A stretch of DNA of 64,000 nucleotides from Streptomyces sp. NBC_01275 (GCF_026340655.1 NZ_JAPEOZ010000001.1:5642001-5706000), one strand, 5' to 3'; shown: positions 1-8,534, counted from the first letter of the stretch. Made by a program: numbers and translations. Notes: generated by a model not told the origin, from the sequence alone.

Positions 1-360
1 TTCGGAGTGGACGGCCTGGGCGATGAAGCGGGCCTTGGAGATGCCCTTGATCTCGGCGGCGGCGTCGATCTCGGCGGCTTCGGCCTCGCTGGCACGGAAG
101 GTCTGGCGCTTGCCGCGCTGCTTGTCCTGGCGGGAACGGCGGCGGGCCGGCCGCTTCCCCTCCTGGACTCGGCCGCCCTCGGCCGGGGCTTCCCGGCCCC
201 ACGCCTCCTGGCGCGGGGCCTCCTCCGCCACCCTCGGGGCGGAGGCAAGCGCGATGGACCGGCCCTTGGACGGTCCATCGCTACAGCTTGCTGTGCTGGT
301 GGCTGGAGTGGTCGCCATCTCCTGCTGGTGGATGGTGAGTTCGTGGTATCGGTCGTGCAT
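1..360 (-). CDS. MobC-like relaxosome protein, N-terminal part
   Basis: The gene runs off the left edge, so only the first 120 codons are present. The N-terminal 80 or so residues are low-complexity, rich in Ala, Arg, Glu and Gln (for example [17 protein letters not shown]). They lead into RQTFRASEAEAAEIDAAAE and then a KARFIAQAV stretch, which resembles the ribbon-helix-helix start of MobC-type mobilisation proteins that help a relaxase at oriT. The ATG at 360 has GGAG about 10 nt upstream; an in-frame ATG at 318 is an alternative. It is transcribed in the same direction as the DUF2637 and DUF3631 genes, which supports a role in transfer of the integrated element. The family call rests on a short segment and the relaxase itself is not in the window. 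Confidence 0.55.
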   Translation of the reverse strand, partial: MHDRYHELTIHQQEMATTPATSTASCSDGPSKGRSIALASAPRVAEEAPRQEAWGREAPAEGGRVQEGKRPARRRSRQDKQRGKRQTFRASEAEAAEIDAAAEIKGISKARFIAQAVHSE

Positions 361-408
361 TGGATGTATCTCCACGGGGAGTTGATGGTGGGGCGGTGGT
401 ATCAGGTC

Positions 409-471
409 GACTCGTTGCGGCTCTTGCACACGTCCCCGCGCTGGCCTTGGCAGGGACGTGTGGGACGAGTC
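409..471. repeat. Nested inverted repeat upstream of mobC-like gene
   Basis: A perfect 10-nt inverted repeat, CACACGTCCC (427-436) and GGGACGTGTG (453-462), is enclosed by a second pair, GACTCGT (409-415) and ACGAGTC (465-471). It lies in the 144-nt gap between the DUF2637 gene and the mobC-like gene. It could be a terminator for the DUF2637 transcript or part of an origin of transfer, which commonly sits just upstream of mobC. No U-run follows on either strand. Confidence 0.6.
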
Positions 472-504
472 AGCCGTCATGGGGGAGGGGTGCGGCTGAG
501 GGGT

Positions 505-1446
505 TCAGGAGACGTCAGTGCGGGCCTCGTCGAGTTCTGCCTGCAGGCGCCGAGTGGCCTCAGTCAGACGGTCCTTGCCGATCGTGTGGCCCTTGGCCCG
601 GATTGCCGCTTCGACGTTGCGGCGCGAGATCCGGCCGTTGCGCCCTCGGTGAGCGGTGCGGCCGATGGCGAGGAGATCATCCATGGTGGCGCTCGGCTGT
701 CGGCCCTTGGACTTGGCGGATGGTTCCAGGGCATCCGCCACATCGGCGGTTCCCGCCGCCACGTCGTTGGCGGCAGACTCGAGCGCCGTCGTCTCTTGGC
801 CCGGTCCGCTTTCGCCAGGAGTGGGCTGTCGGCGTTGCTCGGTGCCGTTGCGACTGCGGGCGGCGTCGACGTGACGGTAGGTGGCGGCGTCCTCTTGGAG
901 ACGGGGGCGTTCGGTTGTGGGCTGGCGGCGGATTACGAGGTAGAGGTGGACGGCTCCGGCGAGGGCGAGCGGAGCGATGGCGGACAGGGCACCGACGGTG
1001 AGGTCGTCGAGGTGGAGTCCATTGCCTTGTCGGGTCTGCTGGTTGAGGCGGACGGCATGTAGGGCGTTGGCCCAGATGCTGGTGACGGTGGCGATCCCGA
1101 CGAGCGCCCACACATACAAGCGGGAGTGCAGCGGGGCGGTGCGCAGGATGAGAAGGGCGCCGACGCCGATGGCGATGAACCCGTCGATCACGAGGGGGAA
1201 GGCGTAGGTGAGCAGTCCGCGCACGTGGATCGCGACGGCCATCTGACGCAGCGCGTCGTAGGAGAGCGCGAAGCCGATCGCGCCGAGCAGGACGATGCCG
1301 AGCTGGATCGCGGCGGTTCCAGGTAGCGCGGCGGGCGTGGTGGCGGTGGACGAAGGCACGCGGGGTACTCCAGGCAGGGAACGGTCGGCGGCCACGATCG
1401 TGGGGTGACCGCTGGGAGGTGCGGTGACTCGTCGCACCCGTCGCAT
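505..1446 (-). CDS. DUF2637 membrane protein (Spd-like)
   Basis: A 313-residue protein. Residues 45-170 hold about four hydrophobic helices (AAIQLGIVLLGAIGFALSY; FPLVIDGFIAIGVGALLIL; YVWALVGIATVTSIWANAL; LSAIAPLALAGAVHLYLVI) in the pattern of DUF2637. This family is common on Streptomyces plasmids and integrative elements, where members are linked to spread functions. The C-terminal half is hydrophilic and ends in an HTH-like segment (GRNGRISRRNVEAAIRAKG) that could bind DNA. The ATG at 1446 has only a weak ribosome site and a GTG a few codons later is possible. Neighbours are a mobC-like gene downstream and a DUF3631 ATPase upstream. The exact transfer function is inferred. Confidence 0.75.
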   Translation of the reverse strand: MRRVRRVTAPPSGHPTIVAADRSLPGVPRVPSSTATTPAALPGTAAIQLGIVLLGAIGFALSYDALRQMAVAIHVRGLLTYAFPLVIDGFIAIGVGALLILRTAPLHSRLYVWALVGIATVTSIWANALHAVRLNQQTRQGNGLHLDDLTVGALSAIAPLALAGAVHLYLVIRRQPTTERPRLQEDAATYRHVDAARSRNGTEQRRQPTPGESGPGQETTALESAANDVAAGTADVADALEPSAKSKGRQPSATMDDLLAIGRTAHRGRNGRISRRNVEAAIRAKGHTIGKDRLTEATRRLQAELDEARTDVS

Positions 1447-1488
1447 GCCTGGTCAGAGCAGGTACGGGAGCACGGCTTGGTACGGGAG

Positions 1489-1550
1489 GACCCGTCACAG
1501 CTGCGCGACCCGTCACGGGGCTGACCTGGAATGCGACGCGTGTGACGGGT
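1489..1550. repeat. Three ACCCGTCAC motifs (two direct, one inverted)
   Basis: ACCCGTCAC occurs at 1490-1498 and 1508-1516 as direct copies 18 nt apart, and inverted as GTGACGGGT at 1542-1550. The motifs fill the gap upstream of the DUF2637 gene and downstream of the DUF3631 gene. An operator or iteron role is possible; no binding protein is known from the sequence. Confidence 0.5.
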
Positions 1551-1552
1551 GT

Positions 1553-2812
1553 TTACGGGTGTATGGCCTCCCCGTGGCGAGCGCTCTCGTCACCACGGGT
1601 CGGTGTCGGCTCCTCGGGGCAGTAGCGAGCCCAGGCATCGGTGAATTGCAGGTGCGCGAAGCCCCTGGCCTGCCGTCCGCCCTCGAAGCGGAGAACGGCT
1701 GCCTGGATGCCGAAGTCCTTGAGCAGGATCCCCAAGTGGCGTGAGGTCAGTCCCGTGTTGCGGTACTCCGCCCACGGGGCCTCCTGGTCCTTGAGGAGTT
1801 CCTCCAGCAGGTCCCGGGTGCGCATGATGTCGGGATCGCCGAAGCGCGCGAAGACGCGGCGGATGTCCCGCAGCAGGCGGGTCTTCAGGTTCGACTCGTC
1901 GTCCTGGCCCACCTCGGCCGCACACATGACCACGCACGCTTCGCGGGCCCGCTCCGGCCAGGAGCCGCCTGCCAGTTCGGCGACGATCACCAGCGGCTCC
2001 CAGGTGTCCGCCGCCCGGTCTTGTACCGGCATCGGGGGCACCAGGTCGGCGGCGGTGTCGAGCAGCGGGCGAAGCCACGCGGCGAGCCGGTCGCGCACTT
2101 CGTGCAGGGCGGGGATGTCCCGGCGGGAGCGGAACTGCTCTACCCGCTCGCCGCCCTTGCGGCGCTGCATGCGGATCACCACCGCCCGATCCATGATCGT
2201 GTCCGGCAGGTCCCCGATCCCGGCCAGCGCAGCCATAGCGAAGGTGGGGAACGCCTGCGGCTTGTGCTCCGGCCCGGAGATACGCAGCGCGGGCCGGTTG
2301 CGCTGATGACCGGCGTTCAGCAGACCGCGCAACTCCTCGTTCTTCTCAGCCGCTTTGATGCTGCCGAAGATGGTGTCGGCCTCGTCCACCAGCAGCGTGG
2401 GCGGGTCGTCGCCGATGGCGCGGAAGACCACCGCCGGGCTGGTGTTCACGGTGATCAGCGGCTCGTGCACCGTCTCCGTGATCACATCCAGCAGGCGGGA
2501 CTTGCCGCACCGCTTCGCCGGCCCGACCACCGCCAGGCGCGGCGCGTGCTGCAGTGCGGGTTGGATATGCGCTGCCGCAATCCACAAGGTCACCGCCGTC
2601 AGAGCCTCGCTGCTCGGCAGGATCACGTACCGCGCGATGGCTTCCCGCAGCTCGTCCAGCAGTTCCGCACCTTCTGCGGCCTGCTGCGCTTTCGCGTCCT
2701 CGGTTGACGAGGGCTCGGGGTCGGGGCGTGGGCCCTGTCCGGGGGCGGCGACGGACGGCCAGGCGGGCGTCGAGGGTGCAGAGGGGGCGGTGGGGGACGT
2801 AGGTTCGTCCAC
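1553..2812 (-). CDS. DUF3631 P-loop ATPase, element replication protein
   Basis: A 419-residue protein with a Pro-rich N-terminal 35 residues followed by a DUF3631-type ATPase. The Walker A motif is GPAKRCGKSR at about 97-106 and the Walker B motif is LLVDEADT at about 140-147. Residues such as GLLNAGHQRNRPALRIS and MAALAGIGDLPDTIMDRAV are characteristic of this family, which often forms the helicase/primase-like part of actinobacterial plasmids and integrative elements. The start is GTG at 2812, with GGGAGG seven nt upstream. A strong hairpin ends only about 15 nt before the start. It lies between the excisionase and DUF2637 genes on the same strand, so it probably serves replication or maintenance of the excised element. 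Confidence 0.8.
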   Translation of the reverse strand: MDEPTSPTAPSAPSTPAWPSVAAPGQGPRPDPEPSSTEDAKAQQAAEGAELLDELREAIARYVILPSSEALTAVTLWIAAAHIQPALQHAPRLAVVGPAKRCGKSRLLDVITETVHEPLITVNTSPAVVFRAIGDDPPTLLVDEADTIFGSIKAAEKNEELRGLLNAGHQRNRPALRISGPEHKPQAFPTFAMAALAGIGDLPDTIMDRAVVIRMQRRKGGERVEQFRSRRDIPALHEVRDRLAAWLRPLLDTAADLVPPMPVQDRAADTWEPLVIVAELAGGSWPERAREACVVMCAAEVGQDDESNLKTRLLRDIRRVFARFGDPDIMRTRDLLEELLKDQEAPWAEYRNTGLTSRHLGILLKDFGIQAAVLRFEGGRQARGFAHLQFTDAWARYCPEEPTPTRGDESARHGEAIHP

Positions 2813-2826
2813 AGGCGTTCCTCCCT

Positions 2827-2856
2827 GGTGGGCCGGACGGGTAAGCCCGGCCCACC
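2827..2856 (-). terminator. Hairpin before the DUF3631 gene
   Basis: Perfect 10-bp stem, GGTGGGCCGG (2827-2836) and CCGGCCCACC (2847-2856), with a 10-nt loop. It sits between the excisionase gene and the DUF3631 ribosome site, so it could end the excisionase transcript or attenuate expression of the ATPase. Confidence 0.55.
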
Positions 2857-2896
2857 GGATCGATCATTCAAGGGCGATGGGGCAGGGACTCTGCGG

Positions 2897-2920
2897 CTCT
2901 CGGCGGTGGCTCGCCGAGGG
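2897..2920 (-). terminator. Second hairpin downstream of excisionase
   Basis: Stem CTCGGCG (2899-2905) and CGCCGAG (2912-2918), extendable by a base pair on each side after a mismatch. It lies about 30 nt after the excisionase stop codon and precedes the hairpin at 2827-2856. Confidence 0.45.
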
Positions 2921-2947
2921 CCGTTTCGTTGTCCCGGAAAGGTGGCT

Positions 2948-3190
2948 TCAGACCGCGAGGTCGTACGCGGACTGGGCGTTCACCCAGGCGTCCACCTCGG
3001 ACCAGCGGTAGCGCAGGTGGCGGCCGACCTTGTGCACGTTGGGGCCGATGCCCCGGTACTTCCACTGGTAGAGGGTCTTCACCGGCACGCCGAGGTAGGA
3101 GGCGACCTCCTGCGGGCTGGCGAGCGGGCCGCGCCTGGCAGCCTCGGCGGTGGCAGGGGCGTTGGTGTTACGGGGAGAGGTATTCGGCAC
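2948..3190 (-). CDS. Excisionase-like HTH protein (Xis/AlpA type)
   Basis: An 80-residue protein. The segment LASPQEVASYLGVPVKTLYQ followed by WKYRGIGP and RHLRYRWSEVDAWV is the winged-helix MerR/excisionase fold (helix_turn_helix_17). Such proteins bend DNA at attachment sites to drive excision with the integrase. The GTG at 3190 was chosen over a longer frame because AAGGAG lies 5 nt upstream. It is divergent from the XRE regulator and integrase, which are about 470 nt away, and an inverted operator-like repeat precedes each side. Family call is firm; the excision role is inferred from context. Confidence 0.85.
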   Translation of the reverse strand: MPNTSPRNTNAPATAEAARRGPLASPQEVASYLGVPVKTLYQWKYRGIGPNVHKVGRHLRYRWSEVDAWVNAQSAYDLAV

Positions 3191-3656
3191 AGGGCTCCTT
3201 TTCGGTCTTGGCCATCGGGCCTGGACAACACAGCCACACCCGAGGCGGAAAAGTCCAGAGTTGGTTCTAAAACTCTCCAGCATTTCTCTGTGTGACCGGC
3301 GATTCCAAAACAGTAAGCGCGGATCCCCGGTTGCCGAAATCGCTCTCACGGAAGCCGAGTTTTTTCTGCGGAGAAGCGACCGGCGGAGGGGTCGGAATCC
3401 GGTACCCCCGCAGCTCAGAGGTGCCTCCTGGCAGTCGTAAGCGACGCGGCCAATCCACCAGGCATCGCACCCAATACCTGTTCAAATCGCCCATCTCTGG
3501 CGCGCGGAGGGAAAGTAGCACGGCCTTCCCAGCGAAAGGACTCACGATGTACCGGAATTCGATGAGACGAACGCCACTTCGCCCCGGAACGACTTTTGGA
3601 GAGTTTAAGAACCAACTCTTGCCATAGCGCCCGGCTGCAAGCTACAGCTATCTGTC
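3191..3656. promoter_or_regulatory. Divergent control region of the element
   Basis: This 466-nt gap separates the excisionase gene from the XRE regulator and integrase genes. It carries a 22-nt sequence at 3257-3278 whose inverted copy is at 3598-3619 (21 of 22 bases match). Each copy contains the palindrome GAGTT-N8-AACTC (3258-3275 and 3601-3618). One copy lies 67 nt before the excisionase start and the other 37 nt before the regulator start. The arrangement suggests one regulator controlling both promoters, most simply the adjacent XRE protein. The DNA between the copies has no convincing larger gene. Confidence 0.7.
3547..3627 (+). CDS. Possible 26-residue leader peptide
   Basis: ATG at 3547 is preceded by GAAAGGA with 6-nt spacing and opens a frame of 26 codons ending at TAG 3625-3627, 29 nt before the XRE regulator. 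The peptide begins MYRNSMRRTPLRPG and resembles nothing I recognise. Its 3' half overlaps the right-hand operator copy, so the reading frame may be accidental. Confidence 0.2.
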   Translation: MYRNSMRRTPLRPGTTFGEFKNQLLP

Positions 3657-3971
3657 ATGGCATCCCGACCTGTCGAAATAGGCCCCGCCGGCCTCCACTC
3701 CGCCCGCGCTATCGAGTGCATACGCCTCACGCGTGGCCTGACCCAGCACCAGCTCGCCGCCCGCTGCACCGCAATGGGCCGCCCGATGACCAACACCGCC
3801 CTCAGCCGCACCGAACGTGCCCGCCGCCGCTGCGACATCGACGACCTCGTCACGATCGCCGCGGCTCTCGGTATCGCGCCGGTGGCCTTGCTGCCGCTGT
3901 GGGCAGCTCACGGTCCCGTGTCCCGCTTCGGTGGGTCCCTCGACGACATCCAGGGGGACCTTCTTGGCTGA
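3657..3971 (+). CDS. XRE-family HTH regulator of the element
   Basis: A 104-residue protein. Residues about 15-75 form a Cro/C1-type HTH (ARAIECIRLTRGLTQHQLAA, then NTALSRTERARRRCDIDDLVTIAAALGI). It overlaps the integrase start by 8 nt, so the two are probably co-translated. The operator copy at 3598-3619 lies just upstream, consistent with autoregulation. In pSAM2-like elements a small regulator placed next to int controls the switch between the integrated and excised states; that role here is inference. Confidence 0.8.
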   Translation: MASRPVEIGPAGLHSARAIECIRLTRGLTQHQLAARCTAMGRPMTNTALSRTERARRRCDIDDLVTIAAALGIAPVALLPLWAAHGPVSRFGGSLDDIQGDLLG

Positions 3972-5307
3972 CGTGTACGACCGCTGGCACAAGTCCCACC
4001 CCAGGCCCATCGAGGCCGAGTGCGGCGAACACAAGAGCCGTACGAAGCGGATGGTCCCCACCGCCGACCACGGCATCGGCAAGCGCTGGCAGGTCCGTTA
4101 CCGCGACCTGAATGGCCATCAGCGCAAGGAGAACTTCCACACGAAGGCCGAGGCGGACAACCGCGCCGCCGAGGTCGACGTCGAGATCCGGCGCGGCTCC
4201 TATGTCGTCCCGGCCGAGACGAAGCAGACGCTCGGCGCCTACGCGCAGAAGTGGCTCGACGCGAACTCCGTCGGCCCGACGACCGCGCTCCGCTACGAGG
4301 CGACGGTCCGCAACCACATCGTCGAGCACCTCGGCCGACGCGAGCTGCGGTCCCTCAACCGGCCCTCGATCATTCAGGGTTGGATTCGCACGCTCCAGGA
4401 CGCCGAACTGGAGGTGTCGACGATGGAGGGCATCTTCGACATCCTCTCCAGCATCCTCGGCATGGCCGTGGAGGACGGACTGCTGCCGAAGAACCCCTGC
4501 AAGTCGAAGTCGGTCAAGCTACCGACGGCGACCAAGAAGAAGATCATCCCTTGGTCGTTGGAGCGCGTACGTGCGGTCGTCGCCGGACTCCCGAAGCGCT
4601 TCCAGGCCGGTGGCAATCTCGCCTTCGGCTGCGGCCTGCGCCAGGGCGAGGTGTTCGGCTTCGCAGTCGACGACATCGACTTCAAGGGCGGCTGGATCCA
4701 TGTCAACCGCCAGGTGCGGCTGGTCGGTACGAAGCCTGTCTTCGCCCTGCCCAAGGGCAACAAGATCCGGTCAGTGCCCCTGCCGGCCCAACTTGCCGCC
4801 ACCCTCAAGGCCCACATGAAGGAGTTCCCACCCGTCGCCGTCACGCTGCCCTGGGCCAAACCGGACGGCGAACCGAAGACCTTCCGCCTCCTCTTCGTCG
4901 ACGAGAAGAGCCGGACCTACAACCGCAGCGTCTTCAACATGGGTGGCTGGAAGCTCGCCCTGGCCGCCGCCGGCGTGATCCCTCCGCGCGAGCGCGGCGC
5001 GAGGTACCTCCAGGCGGCCCCGGAAGACGGCATGCACGCCCTCCGGCACGCCTACGCCTCCGTGCTCCTGGACGCGGGGGAGAGCATCAAGGCGCTCTCC
5101 GAGTACCTCGGTCACTCGGACCCGGGTTTCACGCTGCGGACGTACACGCACTTGCTGCCGTCCAGCGAGACCCGCACGCGCAAGGCGATCGACGACGCCT
5201 TCACGGAAGAAGCCGAGGCGGAAGACGAGGGCGACCGGCCCGGCATCCAGGGCACATCAGTGCCCCCAGCAAAACCAATGTGCCCTCAATGTGCCCTGGC
5301 CGCCTGA
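3964..5307 (+). CDS. int: Tyrosine recombinase / integrase
   Basis: A 447-residue phage-type integrase that recombines the element with the chromosome. The N-terminal SAM-like/arm domain contains a CxxH-like stretch (ECGEHKSRTKR) and RWQVRYRDLNG. The core-binding domain begins near TLGAYAQKWLDANS. The catalytic domain shows the first Arg in FGCGLRQGEVFG, HALRHAYAS (HxxR), the GHSDP histidine and the YTHLL tyrosine. The TTG at 3964 was chosen because GGGGGA lies 5 nt upstream and the start overlaps the regulator stop; GTG at 3973 is an alternative. It lies at the edge of the element, as integrases normally do. No tRNA gene was found next to it. Confidence 0.93.
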   Translation: MADVYDRWHKSHPRPIEAECGEHKSRTKRMVPTADHGIGKRWQVRYRDLNGHQRKENFHTKAEADNRAAEVDVEIRRGSYVVPAETKQTLGAYAQKWLDANSVGPTTALRYEATVRNHIVEHLGRRELRSLNRPSIIQGWIRTLQDAELEVSTMEGIFDILSSILGMAVEDGLLPKNPCKSKSVKLPTATKKKIIPWSLERVRAVVAGLPKRFQAGGNLAFGCGLRQGEVFGFAVDDIDFKGGWIHVNRQVRLVGTKPVFALPKGNKIRSVPLPAQLAATLKAHMKEFPPVAVTLPWAKPDGEPKTFRLLFVDEKSRTYNRSVFNMGGWKLALAAAGVIPPRERGARYLQAAPEDGMHALRHAYASVLLDAGESIKALSEYLGHSDPGFTLRTYTHLLPSSETRTRKAIDDAFTEEAEAEDEGDRPGIQGTSVPPAKPMCPQCALAA

Positions 5308-5330
5308 CGGCCCCTCCCCGCCACGCAAAA

Positions 5331-5354
5331 GGGCGAGGCCCGAAGACCCCGCCC
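5331..5354 (+). terminator. Hairpin downstream of int
   Basis: GGGCGAGG and CCCCGCCC pair with one A-C mismatch around a CCCGAAGA loop, 23 nt after the integrase stop. An AAAA run precedes the stem. It may end both the integrase transcript and the convergent gene at 5375-5806. Confidence 0.5.
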
Positions 5355-5374
5355 GCCACCAGTGAAACCCCAGG

Positions 5375-5806
5375 TCAGGGCCACACCAGGCAATAAGGCT
5401 GATGCCCCGCCTCATGCAACCGATGGCTGAAGTCCTGCCACTCGTGCAGCAACTGGTACACGTTGAACGCATCCCGAGGCCCGCCCCGGTCCGGGACCGT
5501 GGACCAGATGAAGGCTGCCGCGCCGACCGCTTCCTCGCCGATGTCGCGGAGGGGGTCGACGACCGTCATGGGGAGTTTGACGACCGCGTAGTCGGGGTGC
5601 AGGACGACCAGTTCCAGTGGGGGCACCTTGTGCAGGGGGACGCCCTCGATGCCGGTGAGGACCATCGCGGCCATCGTCTCCGGCTTGATCTTGGTGAACA
5701 TGCCGTTCATGCCGAGCTCGTCGCCGCCGAGTTCCTCGGGGCGCATCGAGATCGGGACGCGGGCCGCGGTCGCGCCGTCCGGCGCGCCGAAGTACTTGTA
5801 CGTCAC
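5375..5806 (-). CDS. Conserved hypothetical protein beside the element
   Basis: About 143 residues from GTG 5806. An open frame continues upstream to 6013, but that part is Arg-rich and non-coding in character. The protein starts VTYKYFGAPDGATAARVPIS, is acidic and has no membrane segment or recognised domain. Its 3' end lies about 70 nt from the integrase gene, and the last codons fall in sequence that could be the attachment site, so the C-terminus could be provided by the element. I do not recognise a function. Confidence 0.55.
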   Translation of the reverse strand: MTYKYFGAPDGATAARVPISMRPEELGGDELGMNGMFTKIKPETMAAMVLTGIEGVPLHKVPPLELVVLHPDYAVVKLPMTVVDPLRDIGEEAVGAAAFIWSTVPDRGGPRDAFNVYQLLHEWQDFSHRLHEAGHQPYCLVWP

Positions 5807-6399
5807 CCCCACCCGACCACCATTCCTGCTCCCCGCCCGGAGACGGTCGACCCGGTGGTCAACGCGCCGGTCGATCCGCTCGGGCTCACTCGGTACACCT
5901 TGTGTCTGACGGGCTTCGCCCGCCTCCTCCGCGTCGCGCCGGTGCCTGCCCTGCCTGGCACGTCGAGGACCCAGGTCATCAGTCCCCTCGCCCAGTCCGC
6001 CACCGCGATGCATATCTCCACCCGAGTGCTTTTCTAGGACGCGTGGCCCCCGCCGCGCAACCCGATCATCGTGTCAGTGACCTCCCCCACGGCCGCCCGC
6101 CGAAACGTGCGTTGAAACACCTGTCCGCAGGATCTTCGCAGCCCCTCGACACCTGGTCGTTGTGAGCTACGTCTATCAGGCTCAGTCCGTTTCAGTTTCG
6201 CAGATGGTGGAAGCGTGGGGAGTGGTCGCGCCTGCGTCCTCCCTGTGCTCCCCTCCACGGCTCCCTCGTCTCCCCCCCCACGGCTCCCTCGTCTCCCCCT
6301 CCGCCTCCCCCCGGCTCCCGGCCCCCGCTGGCCTACCCTGGGGAGTCACTGGCAACCGGAGTCCCAGCAAGTCGGAGAAGGTCGGAGAAGTCGCAGGTC
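5807..6399. promoter_or_regulatory. 593-nt gap upstream of hemL with a tandem repeat
   Basis: No convincing gene is seen. A 22-nt C-rich unit beginning CCACGGCTCC is repeated at 6255-6276 and 6278-6299. A TAnnnT element (TACCCT, about 6335-6340) is a possible -10 box for hemL, giving a leader of about 55 nt. The hemL start is preceded by GGAGAAGG repeats. Confidence 0.4.
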
Positions 6400-7719
6400 A
6401 TGAGCGAACTGCCCTATTCATACGATGCGCCTGTCTCGCAGGCGCTGTTCGACCGTGCGGACGCCGTCACGCCGGGCGGCGTGAACTCCCCGGTCCGCGC
6501 CTTCCGTGCCGTGGGCGGCACGCCTCGGTTCATGGTGTCCGGCAAGGGCCCGTACCTCACGGACGCGGACGGGCGCGAGTACGTCGACCTGGTCTGCTCC
6601 TGGGGTCCCATGATCCTCGGGCACTCCCACCCCGACGTGATCGCCGCCGTGCAGGACGCCGTGTCCCGCGGCACCTCCTTCGGCACGCCCGGTGAGGGCG
6701 AGGTCCTGCTCGCCGAGGAGATCGTCGCGCGGGTCGAGCCGGTCGACCAGGTGCGGCTGGTGTCCAGCGGGACCGAGGCCACCATGTCGGCCATCCGGCT
6801 CGCCCGCGGCTTCACGCGCCGCACCAAGGTCGTCAAGTTCGCCGGGTGCTACCACGGCCATGTGGACTCGCTGCTCGCCGCGGCCGGCAGCGGGGTCGCC
6901 ACCTTCGCGCTGCCCGACACCCCGGGCGTCACCGGCGCCCAGGCCGGCGACACCATCGTCCTGCCGTACAACGACCTCGAGGCCGTGCAGGAGGCCTTCC
7001 ACCGGCACCCCGGCGAGATCGCCTGTGTCATCACGGAGGCCTCGCCCGGCAACATGGGCGTCGTGCCGCCGCTGCCCGGGTTCAACCAGGGGCTGAAGGA
7101 CGCCTGCGCCACCAACGGCGCCCTGTACATCTCCGACGAGGTCATGACCGGCTTCCGGACCAGCAAGGCCGGCTGGTACGGGATCGACGGGGTGCGGCCG
7201 GACCTGATGACCTTCGGCAAGGTCATGGGCGGCGGCTTCCCCGCCGCGGCCTTCGGCGGTCGTGCCGACGTCATGGCGCACCTCGCCCCCGCCGGGCCCG
7301 TCTACCAGGCCGGCACCCTCTCCGGGAACCCGGTCGCCACCGCCGCCGGCCTCGCCCAGCTGCGGCTTCTCGACGACGCCGCCTACGCCCAGGTCGACGT
7401 CGTGTCCGGGCGGATCCAGGCGCTCGTCGCGGAGGCGCTCGCCAAGGAGGGCGTCGCGCACACGTTGCAGAGCGCCTCCAACATGTTCTCCGTGTTCTTC
7501 ACGGACCGGCCGGTGCGCAACTACGAGGACGCCCGGACGCAGGAGTCCTTCCGGTTCACGGCCTTCTTCCACTCGCTGCTGGCGAACGGCGTCTATCTGC
7601 CGCCGTCGTCCTTCGAGTCCTGGTTCGTGTCCACGGCCCACGACGACCGGGCCATCCAGCGGATCGCCGACGCCCTCCCGGCGGCGGCCCGAGCGGCTGC
7701 GGAGGCCACAGCAGCATGA
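6400..7719 (+). CDS. hemL: Glutamate-1-semialdehyde 2,1-aminomutase
   Basis: A 439-residue PLP enzyme of the cytosol. It converts glutamate-1-semialdehyde to 5-aminolevulinate, the last step of the C5 route to tetrapyrroles. Landmarks are [20 protein letters not shown] near the N-terminus, the [16 protein letters not shown] phosphate-binding region, YHGHVDSLL, and the PLP lysine in [18 protein letters not shown] (about residue 270). Length and order match HemL throughout. Its stop codon overlaps the next start (ATGA), so the phosphatase gene is translationally coupled. Haem made from its product is needed by the cytochrome c genes downstream. Confidence 0.96.
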   Translation: MSELPYSYDAPVSQALFDRADAVTPGGVNSPVRAFRAVGGTPRFMVSGKGPYLTDADGREYVDLVCSWGPMILGHSHPDVIAAVQDAVSRGTSFGTPGEGEVLLAEEIVARVEPVDQVRLVSSGTEATMSAIRLARGFTRRTKVVKFAGCYHGHVDSLLAAAGSGVATFALPDTPGVTGAQAGDTIVLPYNDLEAVQEAFHRHPGEIACVITEASPGNMGVVPPLPGFNQGLKDACATNGALYISDEVMTGFRTSKAGWYGIDGVRPDLMTFGKVMGGGFPAAAFGGRADVMAHLAPAGPVYQAGTLSGNPVATAAGLAQLRLLDDAAYAQVDVVSGRIQALVAEALAKEGVAHTLQSASNMFSVFFTDRPVRNYEDARTQESFRFTAFFHSLLANGVYLPPSSFESWFVSTAHDDRAIQRIADALPAAARAAAEATAA

Positions 7720-8450
7720 CCATCCCCGAGAACAGCGACAGCAACAGCGACAGCACCGGCGCAGGTGAGAAGAACAGCGCCGACATCACCGTCGTCCACC
7801 TCATGCGGCACGGCGAGGTCGCCAACCCCGACGGCGTCCTCTACGGCCGGCTCAGCGGCTACCACCTCTCCGAGCTGGGCCGGCAGATGGCCGACCGGGT
7901 CGCCGAGCACCTGGCCCCGCGCGACGTCACGTACGTCGTCGCCTCGCCGCTGGAGCGGGCGCAGGAGACGGCCACCCCGATCGCCAAGGCGCACGGGCTC
8001 GACCTCGCCACCGACGGGCGGCTGATCGAGGCCGACAACGTCTTCCAGGGCAAGACCTTCGGCGTCGGCGACGGCGCGCTGAAGAATCCGGAGAACTGGA
8101 AGCACCTGGTCAACCCGTTCAGGCCGTCCTGGGGCGAGCCGTACGTGGACCAGGTGGTGCGGATGATGGGCGCGCTGGACGCGGCGAAGGACGCGGCCCG
8201 CGGGCACGAGGCGGTGCTCGTCAGCCACCAGCTGCCGATCTGGATCGTGCGGTCCTACGTCGAGCGGCGGCGGCTGTGGCACGACCCGCGCAAGCGGCAG
8301 TGCACGCTGGCCTCGCTGACGACGTTCACCTACCAGGGCGACCGGATCGTCTCCGTCGGCTACACCGAGCCCGCCCGCGATCTCGTCCCGGCCCACCTCC
8401 TGGCCGGCGCCAAGCCGGTGAAGGGCAAGGACAAGGCTTTCGGGGCCTGA
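7716..8450 (+). CDS. Histidine phosphatase (phosphoglycerate mutase-like)
   Basis: A 244-residue protein whose ATG overlaps the hemL stop by 4 nt. After a Ser/Asn-rich leader of about 24 residues comes [15 protein letters not shown], the catalytic RHG motif of the histidine phosphatase superfamily. [14 protein letters not shown] and [14 protein letters not shown] provide the other pocket residues, including the second His. It is broad-specificity by family and the substrate cannot be read from the sequence. Coupling to hemL is a common Streptomyces arrangement. It could act on a metabolite of haem or cofactor synthesis, which is inference. Confidence 0.88.
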   Translation: MTIPENSDSNSDSTGAGEKNSADITVVHLMRHGEVANPDGVLYGRLSGYHLSELGRQMADRVAEHLAPRDVTYVVASPLERAQETATPIAKAHGLDLATDGRLIEADNVFQGKTFGVGDGALKNPENWKHLVNPFRPSWGEPYVDQVVRMMGALDAAKDAARGHEAVLVSHQLPIWIVRSYVERRRLWHDPRKRQCTLASLTTFTYQGDRIVSVGYTEPARDLVPAHLLAGAKPVKGKDKAFGA

Positions 8451-8484
8451 ACCCCGTAGAGCGCACTCCCTGTTCCCCTGTTGG

Positions 8485-8528
8485 CGAATCCGGAACTATC
8501 GGCTGTTACCGAATCCGGAACTATCGGC
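8485..8528. repeat. 19-nt direct repeat upstream of deacetylase gene
   Basis: CGAATCCGGAACTATCGGC occurs perfectly at 8485-8503 and 8510-8528, 25 nt apart start to start. It lies about 70 nt before the deacetylase gene and directly before the inverted repeat at 8535-8591. It could be a pair of activator or repressor sites. Confidence 0.75.
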
Positions 8529-8534
8529 GGAACC

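Noticed and set aside
3267..3545. Minus-strand open frame in the element control region
   Set aside because: It overlaps operator sequence, lacks a ribosome site and resembles no protein.
5307..5420. tRNA gene as integration target
   Set aside because: No cloverleaf or CCA-ending acceptor stem could be built from this segment on either strand.
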